Shown here in pieces: positions 26,195 through 34,661 of a stretch of DNA of 64,000 nucleotides. Source of the DNA: Streptomyces actuosus (GTDB taxonomy: Bacteria; Actinomycetota; Actinomycetes; Streptomycetales; Streptomycetaceae); the NCBI RefSeq assembly GCF_016921115.1, contig NZ_JAFFZS010000014.1, positions 1 through 64,000 of the forward strand, read 5' to 3'. The translations under genes were made by a program, and so were the position numbers. The notes below the pieces were generated by a model that saw only the letters and a list, made by a program, of their open reading frames with translations, did no database searches and was not told where the DNA came from. The number at the start of each line of letters is the position of its first letter. Within the stretch, counting starts at the first letter, position 1.

Positions 26195-27304
26195 TCACTT
26201 CGCTCGGCTGGCGATCGCCCAGTCGACGGCCTCCTGGGGGCGGTCGACGAAGCCGTTGACGCGCGGGGCGACATAGCGGGCCAGCAGCTCCATGCTGCGG
26301 TCGGTGGCCTCGTAGCTCGCCCAGTCGGCGACGTAGACCAGGAGCGTGCCGAAGCCGCCGGTCATCTCGTGCATCCGGCGGATGCCGTCCACGACGTCGT
26401 CGACCGAGCCGACCAGGGCGCCGCCCGCCTCCACCCGGTCCTCCAGGGCCCGCTCGCGGTCGGCACCCGGGGCCAGCACGTCACGGCCGGCGGCCTTGCC
26501 GAAGTACTCGAAGAGCCAGCGGTCGTAGCCTTCGCGCACCTCCTTGTAGGCCTGCTCGCGGGTCTCGGCCACGTGGACCGGCAGCGCCACGCGCCAGTTC
26601 TCCCGGTGCAGGGTCCGCCCGTGCTCGGCCGCCGACTCCTCGGCGAGCTTCCACTGCTGGGCCAGGCCCATGTGCTCAGGGGCGCCCGGCGTCAGCAGCG
26701 CGAACGGCAGCGCGAACGAGGTCATGCTCAGGCCGTACCGGCCGATCAGCCGCGGGCTGGTCTCGGAGGTGCCGGAGGTGGCCAGGGCGACCTCCATCGG
26801 CGCCGTGCCGTAGCGGGGCAGCTGGAGCTTGGCGTCGACCAGCTCGAACCAGTCCGTCTTGCGGGTGATCCGCTGCTCGCCGTTGACCAGTTCGAGCACG
26901 GTCGGCAGCGCCTCGTCGAGCCGCTTGCGCTGCTCCTTGGGGTTCAGGCCGAACAGCGCACCGTCGAAGGGCACGCCGGGACCCACGCCCAGGATGTAGC
27001 GACCCCGCGACAGGTGGTCCAGGTGCACCGCGCGGCTGGCCACGTGGAAGGGGTGGTGGCCGGAGAGCGGGACCACGCCGTGCGCCAGCTTGATCTGGCG
27101 GGTGCGCTGGGCGGCGGCGGCGATCAGCGTCTCCGGGGCGCCGACGAGACCCCAGCCCAGGCTGTGGTGCTCACCGAACCAGGCCTCGTCGAAGTTCAGG
27201 CGGTCGGCGAGGTCGACCAGTTCGAGGTTGCGGTGGATCGCCAGATGCGGGTCCTGGCCCGTCTCGTGGACGGGTGAAAGGAACAGGCCGATGCGGCTGT
27301 GCAC
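26195..27304 (-). CDS. LLM-class flavin-dependent monooxygenase
   Basis: 369 residues, luciferase-like TIM barrel. It opens MHSRIGLFLSPVHE and has FDEAWFGEHHSLGWG and HLSRGRYILGVGPG, the flavin-binding strands of bacterial LLM oxidoreductases, with a C-terminal GVGSVDDV-type segment (ALVGSVDDVVDGI). It uses reduced flavin from the neighbouring reductase to hydroxylate or cleave a substrate, for example by N-hydroxylation or Baeyer-Villiger-type chemistry; which one is not visible. The GTG start has GGAGGAC six bases upstream. It is isolated by hairpins on both sides. Confidence 0.88.
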   Translation of the reverse strand: MHSRIGLFLSPVHETGQDPHLAIHRNLELVDLADRLNFDEAWFGEHHSLGWGLVGAPETLIAAAAQRTRQIKLAHGVVPLSGHHPFHVASRAVHLDHLSRGRYILGVGPGVPFDGALFGLNPKEQRKRLDEALPTVLELVNGEQRITRKTDWFELVDAKLQLPRYGTAPMEVALATSGTSETSPRLIGRYGLSMTSFALPFALLTPGAPEHMGLAQQWKLAEESAAEHGRTLHRENWRVALPVHVAETREQAYKEVREGYDRWLFEYFGKAAGRDVLAPGADRERALEDRVEAGGALVGSVDDVVDGIRRMHEMTGGFGTLLVYVADWASYEATDRSMELLARYVAPRVNGFVDRPQEAVDWAIASRAK

Positions 27305-27347
27305 TACTGTCCTCCAGCTCGGGACAAGGGCTTCGGGAGGGAAGCTC

Positions 27348-27380
27348 CGGACGGACGCGTCGGACGGAGGCGTCCGTCCG
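27348..27380 (-). promoter_or_regulatory. Large hairpin in the leader of the LLM monooxygenase gene
   Basis: Perfect 11-base arms, CGGACGGACGC and GCGTCCGTCCG, around an 11-base spacer, 44 bases before the LLM start on the minus strand. It could be an attenuator or a double-stranded DNA operator. Regulatory function is inference. Confidence 0.45.
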
Positions 27381-27409
27381 AGGCGTCGAGTGGTCAAGCG
27401 GGTGGGAAG

Positions 27410-27429
27410 ACCCGGCGGGGACGCCGGGT
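27410..27429 (-). terminator. Hairpin after first ATP-grasp gene
   Basis: Eight-base perfect arms ACCCGGCG and CGCCGGGT with a GGGA tetraloop, 42 bases past the ATP-grasp stop on the minus strand. No T-run. With the next hairpin it divides the minus arm into at least two transcripts. Confidence 0.5.
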
Positions 27430-27471
27430 GGGGCGGTGGGGCGTCGGCGGCCCCGCGGGCGCGGCGGTGGG

Positions 27472-28728
27472 TCAGCCGACGCGGTAGACCGAGTCCTTCA
27501 GGGTGCGGACCCGGTCGTAGTCGGCGGCCAGCCGGGCCTCGTCGGACGAGGTGAGGTGCACCCGCAGGGCCGCCGACATCAGGTCGGCGGTCGGGCGGAT
27601 GCGGGACCCGGGCCGGTACTTCACCCCGGTGACGACCGTGCTCGGCAGCGCGTCGATCGCCGCGACCGCCGCCTCGTCCACGTCCGTCACGACGCCGTCG
27701 AGGGCGGTGGGCGCGTTGTACGTGTAGGCGGACTGCAGCTTGCGGTAGACCCGGTCCCCGTACTCCCGGGCGAAGCCGTCGGGGTCGATGTACGCCCGCG
27801 CCGACAGCCCGGCCTGGTTGTGGCCCAGGCACAGGTCGTGGAAGGTCGGATTGAGGTTGCCGTTGAGACGGGTGGCGATCTCCACCAGGACCGGGCCGTC
27901 GTCCGTGACGATCACCTCGGCGTGCGTCGGCCCCCAGCGCACCGCGAGCGCCCGCAGGACCTCGTCCACGTAGGCCACCAGCGCGGGCACGGGAGCCTCG
28001 TCGGCGGACACCAGGATGTCCCGGTTGTAGATGTTCCGGCCGGTGGGCAGCAGCGTCTTCTCGTACCGCCACACCCCGCACACGTAGCGGTGCCCGTCGG
28101 CGCTGACCGTGTCGACGATGTACTCGGTGCCCTCCAGGTACGACTGCACCAGCGCCTCGGCGTTGGCGAAGCCGAAGAGGTTCCGCCCGCCCAGGATGCG
28201 CTCGGCGGCGGCCCTGGCCTCCTCGGCCGTGCGGCACACGTACACCGAGTCGGACCCGGCGGAGTCCACCGGCTTGACGACGACCGGCCACCGGCCGGCG
28301 TCCTCGGCCCACTTCACGATCAGTTCGGCGTCGTCGCTCTTGAACTGGTCGGCGCAGCGCACTCCCGCCCGGCGCAGCGTCTCGATCATCTCGTACTTGT
28401 CACGGCGGGCGGGGGACAGCGCGGTGCCGTTGGTCGCCGCGCCGACCGCCTCACTGAGCCGGTCCGCCAGCTGCACCGCGGACTCCTGGCCCGCCACCAC
28501 GGCGGCGGGGGCGTACGGGCGCAGGAGCGCGGCGGCCTCCCCCGCGTCGGAGGCGACGATGTTCCGCTCGTAGGCGCTCAGGTCCGGGGCGAGCATGGTC
28601 GGGATCAGCTCCGGCGTGCTCTGCAGGTGGATCACGCGGGCGCCGGCAGCGGTGAACGCGGCGGGGTAGAAGTTTCCGGCCGAGTATCCGTCGACGACGA
28701 CGGCGAACGGTTGGTCGGACGCGCTCAT
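27472..28728 (-). CDS. ATP-grasp ligase (amide/peptide bond forming)
   Basis: 418 residues. The N-terminal domain is followed by an ATP-grasp fold: Lys111 region RRDKYEMIETLRRAGV, ATP-binding Lys152 in WPVVVKPVDSAGSDSV, and Mg ligands in VLVEIATRLNGNLNP (Glu283, Asn289). It resembles carboxylate-amine ligases of the L-amino-acid-ligase/BacD kind that make dipeptides through an acyl phosphate. The ATG overlaps the aminotransferase stop (ATGA), so the two proteins are made together and the amino donor is probably the aminotransferase product. It differs clearly from the second ATP-grasp enzyme at 37.6 kb. Confidence 0.88.
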   Translation of the reverse strand: MSASDQPFAVVVDGYSAGNFYPAAFTAAGARVIHLQSTPELIPTMLAPDLSAYERNIVASDAGEAAALLRPYAPAAVVAGQESAVQLADRLSEAVGAATNGTALSPARRDKYEMIETLRRAGVRCADQFKSDDAELIVKWAEDAGRWPVVVKPVDSAGSDSVYVCRTAEEARAAAERILGGRNLFGFANAEALVQSYLEGTEYIVDTVSADGHRYVCGVWRYEKTLLPTGRNIYNRDILVSADEAPVPALVAYVDEVLRALAVRWGPTHAEVIVTDDGPVLVEIATRLNGNLNPTFHDLCLGHNQAGLSARAYIDPDGFAREYGDRVYRKLQSAYTYNAPTALDGVVTDVDEAAVAAIDALPSTVVTGVKYRPGSRIRPTADLMSAALRVHLTSSDEARLAADYDRVRTLKDSVYRVG

Positions 28729-30083
28729 GCCGCGGCTCCGGGGGTTGCGGGGGCGGTCTCGCGGGAGGTGGGGCGCTGCGTCCCGGGGGACGTCTCGCGG
28801 GGGGTGTCCTCGATGAAGCGGGCCAGCCGCGCGATGCCCTCGCGGATCGCTTCGGGAGCGAGGTTGCTGAAGCCCAGCCGCATCTCGTGCCGGCCGCCGC
28901 CCTCCAGGTGGAACATGCTCATCGGGGCCCAGCTGACACCGTAGTCGCGGGCCGAGCGCTCCATGGCCGCGAGGTCGGCGGTGAACGGGACCTTCAGGGC
29001 CAGGAAGAAGCCGCCGCGCGGGGTGTTCCACTCGACGCCGTGGTCCGCGCCGGGCGGGAAGTGCTCGGCGAGCGCGTCCAGCGCCGCGTCCAGCCGCTCC
29101 AGGTAGACGGCGGCCAGCTCCCGGGTGGCGGAACGCAGATCGTGGTCGTGCTCGACGAGGATGCCGCCGATCACCGCCTGCGAGAGCGTCGAGGAGCCGA
29201 CACTGTACATGGCCTTGGCCTTGGACAGGGTCTGGGCCAGCGTGCGGACGGTGCCGGAGCCGTCGGCGACCTCCTGGTCGGCGACCAGATAGCCGAGCCG
29301 GGCACCAGGGAAGGCGGACTTGGCGAACGACCCCAGGTAGAGCACCCGGCCGGCGGTGTCCAGGGACTTCAGGGTCGGCATCGCCTCGCCGTCGCGGGCG
29401 AACAGGCCGTAGGGGTTGTCCTCCAGGATGTACAGGTCCTCGGCCTCGGCCACCTCCAGCAGGCGTCGGCGGGCCGCGAGGGGCAGCACCGTGCCGGAGG
29501 GGTTGTTGAAGTCCGGCACCAGGTAGAGGGCGGCGGGGCGCCGGCCCTCGGCGCGCACCGCGCGGGCCGCCTCCGCCACGGCCTCGGGGTCCAGCCCGTC
29601 CGGGCCCTCCAACACGCCGCGGATCGGGATGTCCAGCATGCGGGCGGCGCCGCGGATGCCGACGTAGGCCGGGGACACCGACAACAGCACGTCGTCCGGG
29701 GAGGCGCACAGGCCGCGCAGGGCGATCAGGGCGGCCTCCTGGAAGCCGTGGGTGATCATGACGGCCTCGGGCGGCACGTCGATGCCCTCGTCCTTGCGGA
29801 GCATCAGGGCGACCTCGTCCTGGATCAGGCCGTTGACGGGTCCGTACTGGAACATCAGGCGCGTGATGCGGGCGTCCGGCACCCCCTTGTCCCGCAGGTG
29901 CTTGATGTACCGGTCCGTGTAGAAGCTCAGGTTGGCCAGATCATGGTTTCCGTCGTACGGCGCGCCCGAGGAGAATGACAGCGCGTCGGGGAAGCGCAGC
30001 GCGGTCTCACTCAGGATGCGCATGGAGTCCATGTCGGGGTCGGTGATCGAGGGGTGCAGCGAGTCCTGGCCGAATCGCGCCAT
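28725..30083 (-). CDS. PLP-dependent aminotransferase, fold type I (AAT-I)
   Basis: 452 residues. The Schiff-base lysine is Lys255 in GSFAKSAFPGARLGY, the PLP-binding Asp222 lies in ILEDNPYG, NNPSG is at 193-197, and the substrate Arg is probably in EMRLGFSN near the C-terminus. This is the MocR/2-aminoadipate aminotransferase-like class without a DNA-binding domain. It likely converts a 2-oxo acid to an amino acid; some relatives in natural-product pathways do oxidation or elimination chemistry instead. One base separates its ATG from the YCII stop, and it overlaps the ATP-grasp gene. Confidence 0.9.
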   Translation of the reverse strand: MARFGQDSLHPSITDPDMDSMRILSETALRFPDALSFSSGAPYDGNHDLANLSFYTDRYIKHLRDKGVPDARITRLMFQYGPVNGLIQDEVALMLRKDEGIDVPPEAVMITHGFQEAALIALRGLCASPDDVLLSVSPAYVGIRGAARMLDIPIRGVLEGPDGLDPEAVAEAARAVRAEGRRPAALYLVPDFNNPSGTVLPLAARRRLLEVAEAEDLYILEDNPYGLFARDGEAMPTLKSLDTAGRVLYLGSFAKSAFPGARLGYLVADQEVADGSGTVRTLAQTLSKAKAMYSVGSSTLSQAVIGGILVEHDHDLRSATRELAAVYLERLDAALDALAEHFPPGADHGVEWNTPRGGFFLALKVPFTADLAAMERSARDYGVSWAPMSMFHLEGGGRHEMRLGFSNLAPEAIREGIARLARFIEDTPRETSPGTQRPTSRETAPATPGAAA

Positions 30084-30084
30084 G

Positions 30085-30411
30085 TCAGTGGGTTTCCTTT
30101 CCGGCGGGCACCGTCTCGGAGCGGTTCAGTGCGGCGATCCAACTGCCCTTGCCGGGCGCCCATTCCCTGACGCGGATTTCGGCCACCACGCCGCCCTTGA
30201 CATACGGCTCCTCGTCGAGCAGCCGTTGAAGTTCCTCGCGGGACGCGACCTCGTACACCAGAAGTCCGGAATTCTCCCCGACGAGCGGACCGCCGAGCAG
30301 CAGGACGCCCTTCTCGGCCAGTCGGTAGAGATTCTCGGCGTGCGCCGGATGCAGGCTTTCGCGGCCGGCCCGGTCGACGTTGTACTCGAATTCGACGACA
30401 AATTTCGCCAC
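30085..30411 (-). CDS. YCII-domain protein
   Basis: 108 residues, dimeric ferredoxin-like fold. The conserved features are the FVVEFEYNVDRAG start, HPAHAENLYRLAEKGVLLLGGPL in the middle, and EEPYVKGGVVAEIRVREW. The histidine (HPAH) is the active-site candidate of YCII proteins; known relatives include chlorinating/dehalogenating or muconolactone-isomerase-like enzymes. The GTG at 30411 was chosen for a perfect AAGGAG six bases upstream. It is directly followed by the aminotransferase. Its role here is unknown, and it may isomerise an intermediate. Confidence 0.82.
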   Translation of the reverse strand: MAKFVVEFEYNVDRAGRESLHPAHAENLYRLAEKGVLLLGGPLVGENSGLLVYEVASREELQRLLDEEPYVKGGVVAEIRVREWAPGKGSWIAALNRSETVPAGKETH

Positions 30412-30561
30412 ACCAAGCTCCTTGCGCTGGAATTTCCCGGGCCGGCGGCCGGAAATCGACCGCGACCGGTCATGGGTGTGCACGGGCGCCACGACCGTGC
30501 GGATTTCGGCCACGGCGGACCTGTTCGGCTCCGCTGCGGACGGACCGTCCGCGCGGGCGAC

Positions 30562-30581
30562 GGGCCCCGGGCCGGGGGCCC
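30562..30581 (-). terminator. Hairpin after the SDR gene
   Basis: Seven-base arms GGGCCCC and GGGGCCC in an extremely GC-rich stretch between the SDR stop and the YCII start. It may end or attenuate the SDR transcript. No T-run. Confidence 0.35.
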
Positions 30582-30603
30582 TCGCGCGCCGCGCGCGGGC
30601 AGG

Positions 30604-31374
30604 TCACATGTAGAGGCCGCCGTTGACGTCGACGACGGATCCGGTCGAGTAGCCGGCGCTCTCCGAGCACAGGTGCAGCACGCTTCCGGCCGCCTCGGCC
30701 ACGGTGCCGTAGCGGCCCATGGGCAGCCGGGACAGCACGTCCTTCTTCGACTCCTCGGTGCGCCTGTCGAAGGCGCCCGCGACCCGTGCGGTCGCGATCG
30801 GCCCGTGTGCGACCACGTTGACGACCACACCTGTCCCGGCCAGCTCGTACGCCATCTGCTTGGTCATGCCGATCACCGCCGCCTTGGCGCCGACGTAGGC
30901 GGCGTTGTTGAAGTGGCTGTACGTACGGCCCCCCGCGGAGGCGAAGTTGACGATGCGTCCGTAGCCGTCCGCGACCATCCGCGGGGCGCACACCTTGATC
31001 GCGATCCAGGTGCTCACCACGTTCTCCAGGTGGGTCTGGTCGAAGTGGGAGCGATCGAGGTCGGCGTAGCCGATGATGCGGGTGTCCCCGCCGACCCCGT
31101 TGACCAGGACGGACGGGGCGTGCCGGTCGACGATCCCGGTCAACTGCGCCTCCGCGGCGGGGATGTCGGTGATGTCGCCGACGACGACCTCGATCTTGGT
31201 CCGTCCGGCCAGCTCGTCGGCGAGGCGGGTGACGGCCTCCTCGTTCCGGTCGAACAGGACGAGCGGGTGTCCCTGGTCGGCGAGGCCGCGGGCCACGTCC
31301 GAGAGGATTCCGCCGGCGGCTCCGATCAGAAGCGCGGTACGAGCGGTCACTTTGCTATTCACCTGGCTTTTCAT
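30604..31374 (-). CDS. Short-chain dehydrogenase/reductase (cluster)
   Basis: 256 residues. Rossmann fold with a variant cofactor motif LIGAAGGILSDVA at 16-28 (usual pattern TGxxxGIG), acidic Asp42 in FDRN suggesting NAD(H), Ser147 in NFASAGG and the catalytic pair Tyr160/Lys164 in YVGAK. The C-terminus (YSTGSVVDVNGGLYM) is standard. It oxidises or reduces a hydroxyl/keto group. It is the first gene of the minus arm, divergent from the MFS exporter. The start is uncertain: ATG 31374 lacks a clear ribosome site, and an in-frame GTG five codons later is possible. Confidence 0.85.
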   Translation of the reverse strand: MKSQVNSKVTARTALLIGAAGGILSDVARGLADQGHPLVLFDRNEEAVTRLADELAGRTKIEVVVGDITDIPAAEAQLTGIVDRHAPSVLVNGVGGDTRIIGYADLDRSHFDQTHLENVVSTWIAIKVCAPRMVADGYGRIVNFASAGGRTYSHFNNAAYVGAKAAVIGMTKQMAYELAGTGVVVNVVAHGPIATARVAGAFDRRTEESKKDVLSRLPMGRYGTVAEAAGSVLHLCSESAGYSTGSVVDVNGGLYM

Positions 31375-31947
31375 AGGTCGGTGACCCTGAACGGGCAGGG
31401 CTCTTGTAGGGAAGCTCGGTAGAACGCAAGCCAGGCCGGCCCGGGGTTTGCTCGGGGGGCGGCCAGACGGTGGTCTGAAGTGTTCGCCACTACGCGCACA
31501 GCAAACGGGCACAGGGAAGCAGGTCCCCCGTGAACCTCACCGACGATCACATTGATCTTGGTGCCTTGTCAACGTGTTTCAACAACTCTTCCGTGGTGCA
31601 TTCTTGCCAGTGGCGACTGTCGCATCGATGGCCTGCCACCGGTGCATCCGGGGCCCTCGGAAGTATGCGATACGGTTCGGCCAAGTACCGTGAACAATGG
31701 ATGAAACGTAGTGTCCAGCCGAACGGCGGGATCGGTTTTTGCGCCAAACCGAAGGCGCGACCGGCGGCCGTGGAGCCGGTGGGTATGTGAAACGGGGGCG
31801 CAAATGAGCATTCTTGCACAGGGTGATATCCGGCCATCGTTGCCCGGATCCTTCAGGCCGCCCGGGCATGGTTGAACGCAGCACGTTCCTCGCCGACGAG
31901 GCCCCCGGCTCCCGGGCGGCCCTGCCCGACCACCGGATGAACGGACC
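31375..31947. promoter_or_regulatory. Divergent promoter region of the biosynthetic cluster
   Basis: 573 bases of clearly lower GC between the two arms. Open frames here have poor third-position GC, so I call no gene. Inverted repeats include TCGGTTT-N7-AAACCGA at 31732-31752 and ACGGT-N10-ACCGT around 31670-31690. This region should hold both arm promoters and any operator. I could not assign -35/-10 pairs with confidence. Confidence 0.6.
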
Positions 31948-33201
31948 ATGTCAGCCAACTCTCCCTGGCGCACGCCTGACTTCCGCACGCTCTTCACCGC
32001 CTCCGCCCTCAGCCAGCTGGGCACCAACATCAGTTACGTCGCCGTCCCGCTCGTCGCCGTCTCGGCGCTCGACGCCGGCCCCGGTCAGGTCGGTGCGCTC
32101 GCCACGCTGAGCACGGTGGCCTTCCTGCTGATCGGCCTGCCGGCCGGGGCGTGGGTGGATCGGCTCAGTCACCGGCGGGTGCTGATCGTGGCGGACGTGG
32201 GGCGCGCCCTGTTGTACGCGTCCGTGCCCGTGGCCTGGTGGCTGGATGTGCTCACTCTCGGCCAGCTGTACCTTGTCGTTCTGCTCAACGGATGTGCGAC
32301 GGTGTTCTTCGACGTCGGTTCGCAGAGCGTGCTGCCTCAACTGGTGTCCAAGGAAGGCCTGGTTCAGGCCAACGCGGACGTCAACACGCTGATCGCCGCG
32401 GGGAACGTCCTCGGGCGCAGCGCGGGCGGCGGGCTGGTCTCGCTGCTCACCGCACCCGTCGCCGTGCTGGTCGCGGCCGGCTCCTATCTCGCCTCCGGGC
32501 TGGGCCTCACCCGGCTGCGGCGCACCGCGCGCCCGGCTGCCGCGCCGGGCGCCGGCCCCCGGCTGTACGCCCAGGTCGCCGAGGGGGTTCGGCATGTGTT
32601 CGGCAACCCGGAACTGCGGGCGCTGGCGCTCACCGCCGCGATCGCCAACCTCGGGTCGGCGGTGATCAACACCATGCTGCCGATCTGGTTCGTGCGTGAA
32701 CTGGGCCTGCCCAGCGCCGCGTTGGGCCTGTTCTGGGGAGCCGGCGGGGTCGGGTTGTTGATCGGTGCGCGCTGCGCCCGCCCGGTCGCCGCGCGTCTCG
32801 GATACGGTCGTACGCTGGGCCTGGCCGGCCTGTCCCTGTCGCCGGCGGTGTTGCTGGTGCCGCTGGTGGACCACGGGTTCTGGCTGTTGCCGGCCGGGCT
32901 GGGCTGGTCCGTCGCCATGTTCAAGATCGGCATGGACAACGTGCTCGGAGTCAGCCTCCGCCAGCGGATGACACCGGACGCCCTGCTGGGTCGCATGAAC
33001 GCCACCTTCCGATTCCTCCTCACCGGCGCTCTGGCGGTCGGCGCCGCGCTCTCCGGGGCGCTCGGTGAACTCATCGGCATCCAGGCCGCGCTGTGGGTGG
33101 GTGCGGGCTTCGCCGCGGCGGCCTTCCTGCCGGTGTTCCTCTCGCCGGTGCGGGCGCGCCGTACGCTTCCCGAGCCGGTGGCCCGGGAAGCGGCGGCCTG
33201 A
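31948..33201 (+). CDS. MFS exporter
   Basis: 417 residues with about twelve membrane segments, in the EntS-like drug/siderophore exporter branch of the major facilitator superfamily. The loop between helices 2 and 3 has GAWVDRLSHRRVLIVADVGRA, matching the GxxxDRxxRR-type motif. It probably exports the cluster product and gives self-protection. It is the first gene of the plus-strand arm. ATG at 31948, ribosome site weak. The C-terminus is a short Arg/Pro/Ala tail. Confidence 0.88.
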   Translation: MSANSPWRTPDFRTLFTASALSQLGTNISYVAVPLVAVSALDAGPGQVGALATLSTVAFLLIGLPAGAWVDRLSHRRVLIVADVGRALLYASVPVAWWLDVLTLGQLYLVVLLNGCATVFFDVGSQSVLPQLVSKEGLVQANADVNTLIAAGNVLGRSAGGGLVSLLTAPVAVLVAAGSYLASGLGLTRLRRTARPAAAPGAGPRLYAQVAEGVRHVFGNPELRALALTAAIANLGSAVINTMLPIWFVRELGLPSAALGLFWGAGGVGLLIGARCARPVAARLGYGRTLGLAGLSLSPAVLLVPLVDHGFWLLPAGLGWSVAMFKIGMDNVLGVSLRQRMTPDALLGRMNATFRFLLTGALAVGAALSGALGELIGIQAALWVGAGFAAAAFLPVFLSPVRARRTLPEPVAREAAA

Positions 33202-33244
33202 ATTGCCGGAGAATTCACCAGATCTTTTTCACGTACCGAAGCGG

Positions 33245-33274
33245 TTGACCCTGAGGGTGAAAACCTGTCAGGAT
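33245..33274 (+). promoter_or_regulatory. Candidate promoter of desaturase-mutase operon
   Basis: TTGACC (33245-33250) and CAGGAT (33269-33274) are separated by 18 bases, resembling a HrdB-type promoter, in a relatively AT-rich gap 104 bases before the desaturase start. Confidence 0.35.
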
Positions 33275-33377
33275 TGATCACGCACCCAGTCACATCCCTT
33301 ACGCGTGCGCGCATTCACGAGAGTCCGACCGGACATCGTTGCCCGGCGCCGCCAGATCCCTGACCTCAAGGAGTGCG

Positions 33378-34592
33378 ATGGCAGCCATTGACAGTGGCTA
33401 CCGGACCGAAGGCATTGCGGATCATATGGATCCTCGCGAAACCATGCGTGCGCTGCCCCGGTTCGTCCAGTACCCGCTCACCATATTCACCGGAAAAGCT
33501 TTACCGGGGCAGAATGCACTGTCCTGGTGGACCCCGGGTTTCCATCTCCTCACGGCCGTGGTGTCGATGCTGTGCGGCGTCGTCGCCGGCTGCGCCGGAC
33601 TGGCGCTCGGCGGGGTCCGGCTGCTGCTGGTCCCGGCCGGCTGGGCCGTCACGCTGCACGGGATGCGGAACCTGCGCATGATGGTCTACCACCAGTGCTC
33701 CCACCGGAACATGTACCGCAGGCGCCGCCTGGACGCCGCCATCGGCCGGGCCACCTCGGGCCTGCTGATCATCCAGAACTTCGAGCGCTACAGCCGCGAG
33801 CACGTCAGCGACCACCACGCCGCCCACCACATGACGCTGCGCGACCCCACCGTGCAGGCCTTCCTGATCAGCCTCGACCTGCACCCCGGCATGAACCGTC
33901 GGCAGATGTGGCGGCGTGTCCTGGGCAAGATCCTCTCACCCTGGTTCCACCTCAACTTCGCCGTGGCGCGTGCCCGTTCGTTCTGGAGCGGCTCCGCCCG
34001 CAGCGAGAAGGCGGTCTGCGTCCTGCTCTACGGCACGGCCGTGGCGGCCACCGTCGCCACCGGCACCTGGGCGCAGCTGCTGATCGTCTGGTTCGTTCCC
34101 CTGGTGCCGCTGTTCCAGGTCAGCAACACCCTGCGGCTGTGCGTCAAGCACACCTTCCCAGCGCCGGACCTCACCGTGCGCCGCGGCAAGGAGTACTTCG
34201 GCGGGCTGACCAATGCCATCTTCATCGGTGAGGCCGCCCCCACGTCCGCACTGCCGCCGGTCCGCCGCGCCGCGGCCTGGGCGCGCTGGAGTCTGCGGAT
34301 GCTGTTCGTCCATGCCCCCACCCGCTACCTGGTGCTCACCGGGGACACCGTCGTGCACGACTTCCACCACCGTTATCCCTCCACGCCCCGTTGGGCCAAC
34401 TACATATTCGAGCGCCAGGCGGACCTGGAGAAAGGCAGCCCCGGCTGGCCGGCGTACAAGCAGGCCTGGGGTCTCGTACCCGCCATCAATCTGGTTTTCG
34501 ACTCGCTGTCCGCGGCCGACCCCGAGGAATTCAACGTGGCTCGTCTGCGCGAGGTGAGCAAGCGGGAGTTGTTCGCCGCATTCGATGACTGA
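33378..34592 (+). CDS. Membrane fatty-acid-desaturase-like di-iron enzyme (contains TTA codon)
   Basis: 404 residues. Three histidine clusters typical of membrane di-iron desaturases/hydroxylases: HQCSH at 105-109, HVSDHHAAHH at 142-151 and HDFHH at 327-331, among several membrane segments (55-95, 215-245). It would insert a double bond or hydroxyl, either in a lipid tail or directly on an amino-acid-derived intermediate. AAGGAG precedes the ATG. Leucine 42 is encoded by TTA (33501-33503), which in Streptomyces makes translation depend on the bldA tRNA and so on development. Confidence 0.87.
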   Translation: MAAIDSGYRTEGIADHMDPRETMRALPRFVQYPLTIFTGKALPGQNALSWWTPGFHLLTAVVSMLCGVVAGCAGLALGGVRLLLVPAGWAVTLHGMRNLRMMVYHQCSHRNMYRRRRLDAAIGRATSGLLIIQNFERYSREHVSDHHAAHHMTLRDPTVQAFLISLDLHPGMNRRQMWRRVLGKILSPWFHLNFAVARARSFWSGSARSEKAVCVLLYGTAVAATVATGTWAQLLIVWFVPLVPLFQVSNTLRLCVKHTFPAPDLTVRRGKEYFGGLTNAIFIGEAAPTSALPPVRRAAAWARWSLRMLFVHAPTRYLVLTGDTVVHDFHHRYPSTPRWANYIFERQADLEKGSPGWPAYKQAWGLVPAINLVFDSLSAADPEEFNVARLREVSKRELFAAFDD

Positions 34593-34661
34593 ACGCACCG
34601 AATGTCATTCCGCTCGTTCCGTGCACCGCCGACATTCGCTCGACGATTCCAGGGGGACTCC

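Noticed and set aside
31530..31790. Possible 86-residue gene in the divergent cluster region
   Set aside because: Its third codon positions are poor in G/C (many codons such as GAT, TCA, TGT), unlike real genes here, and it has no family features; better explained as control DNA.
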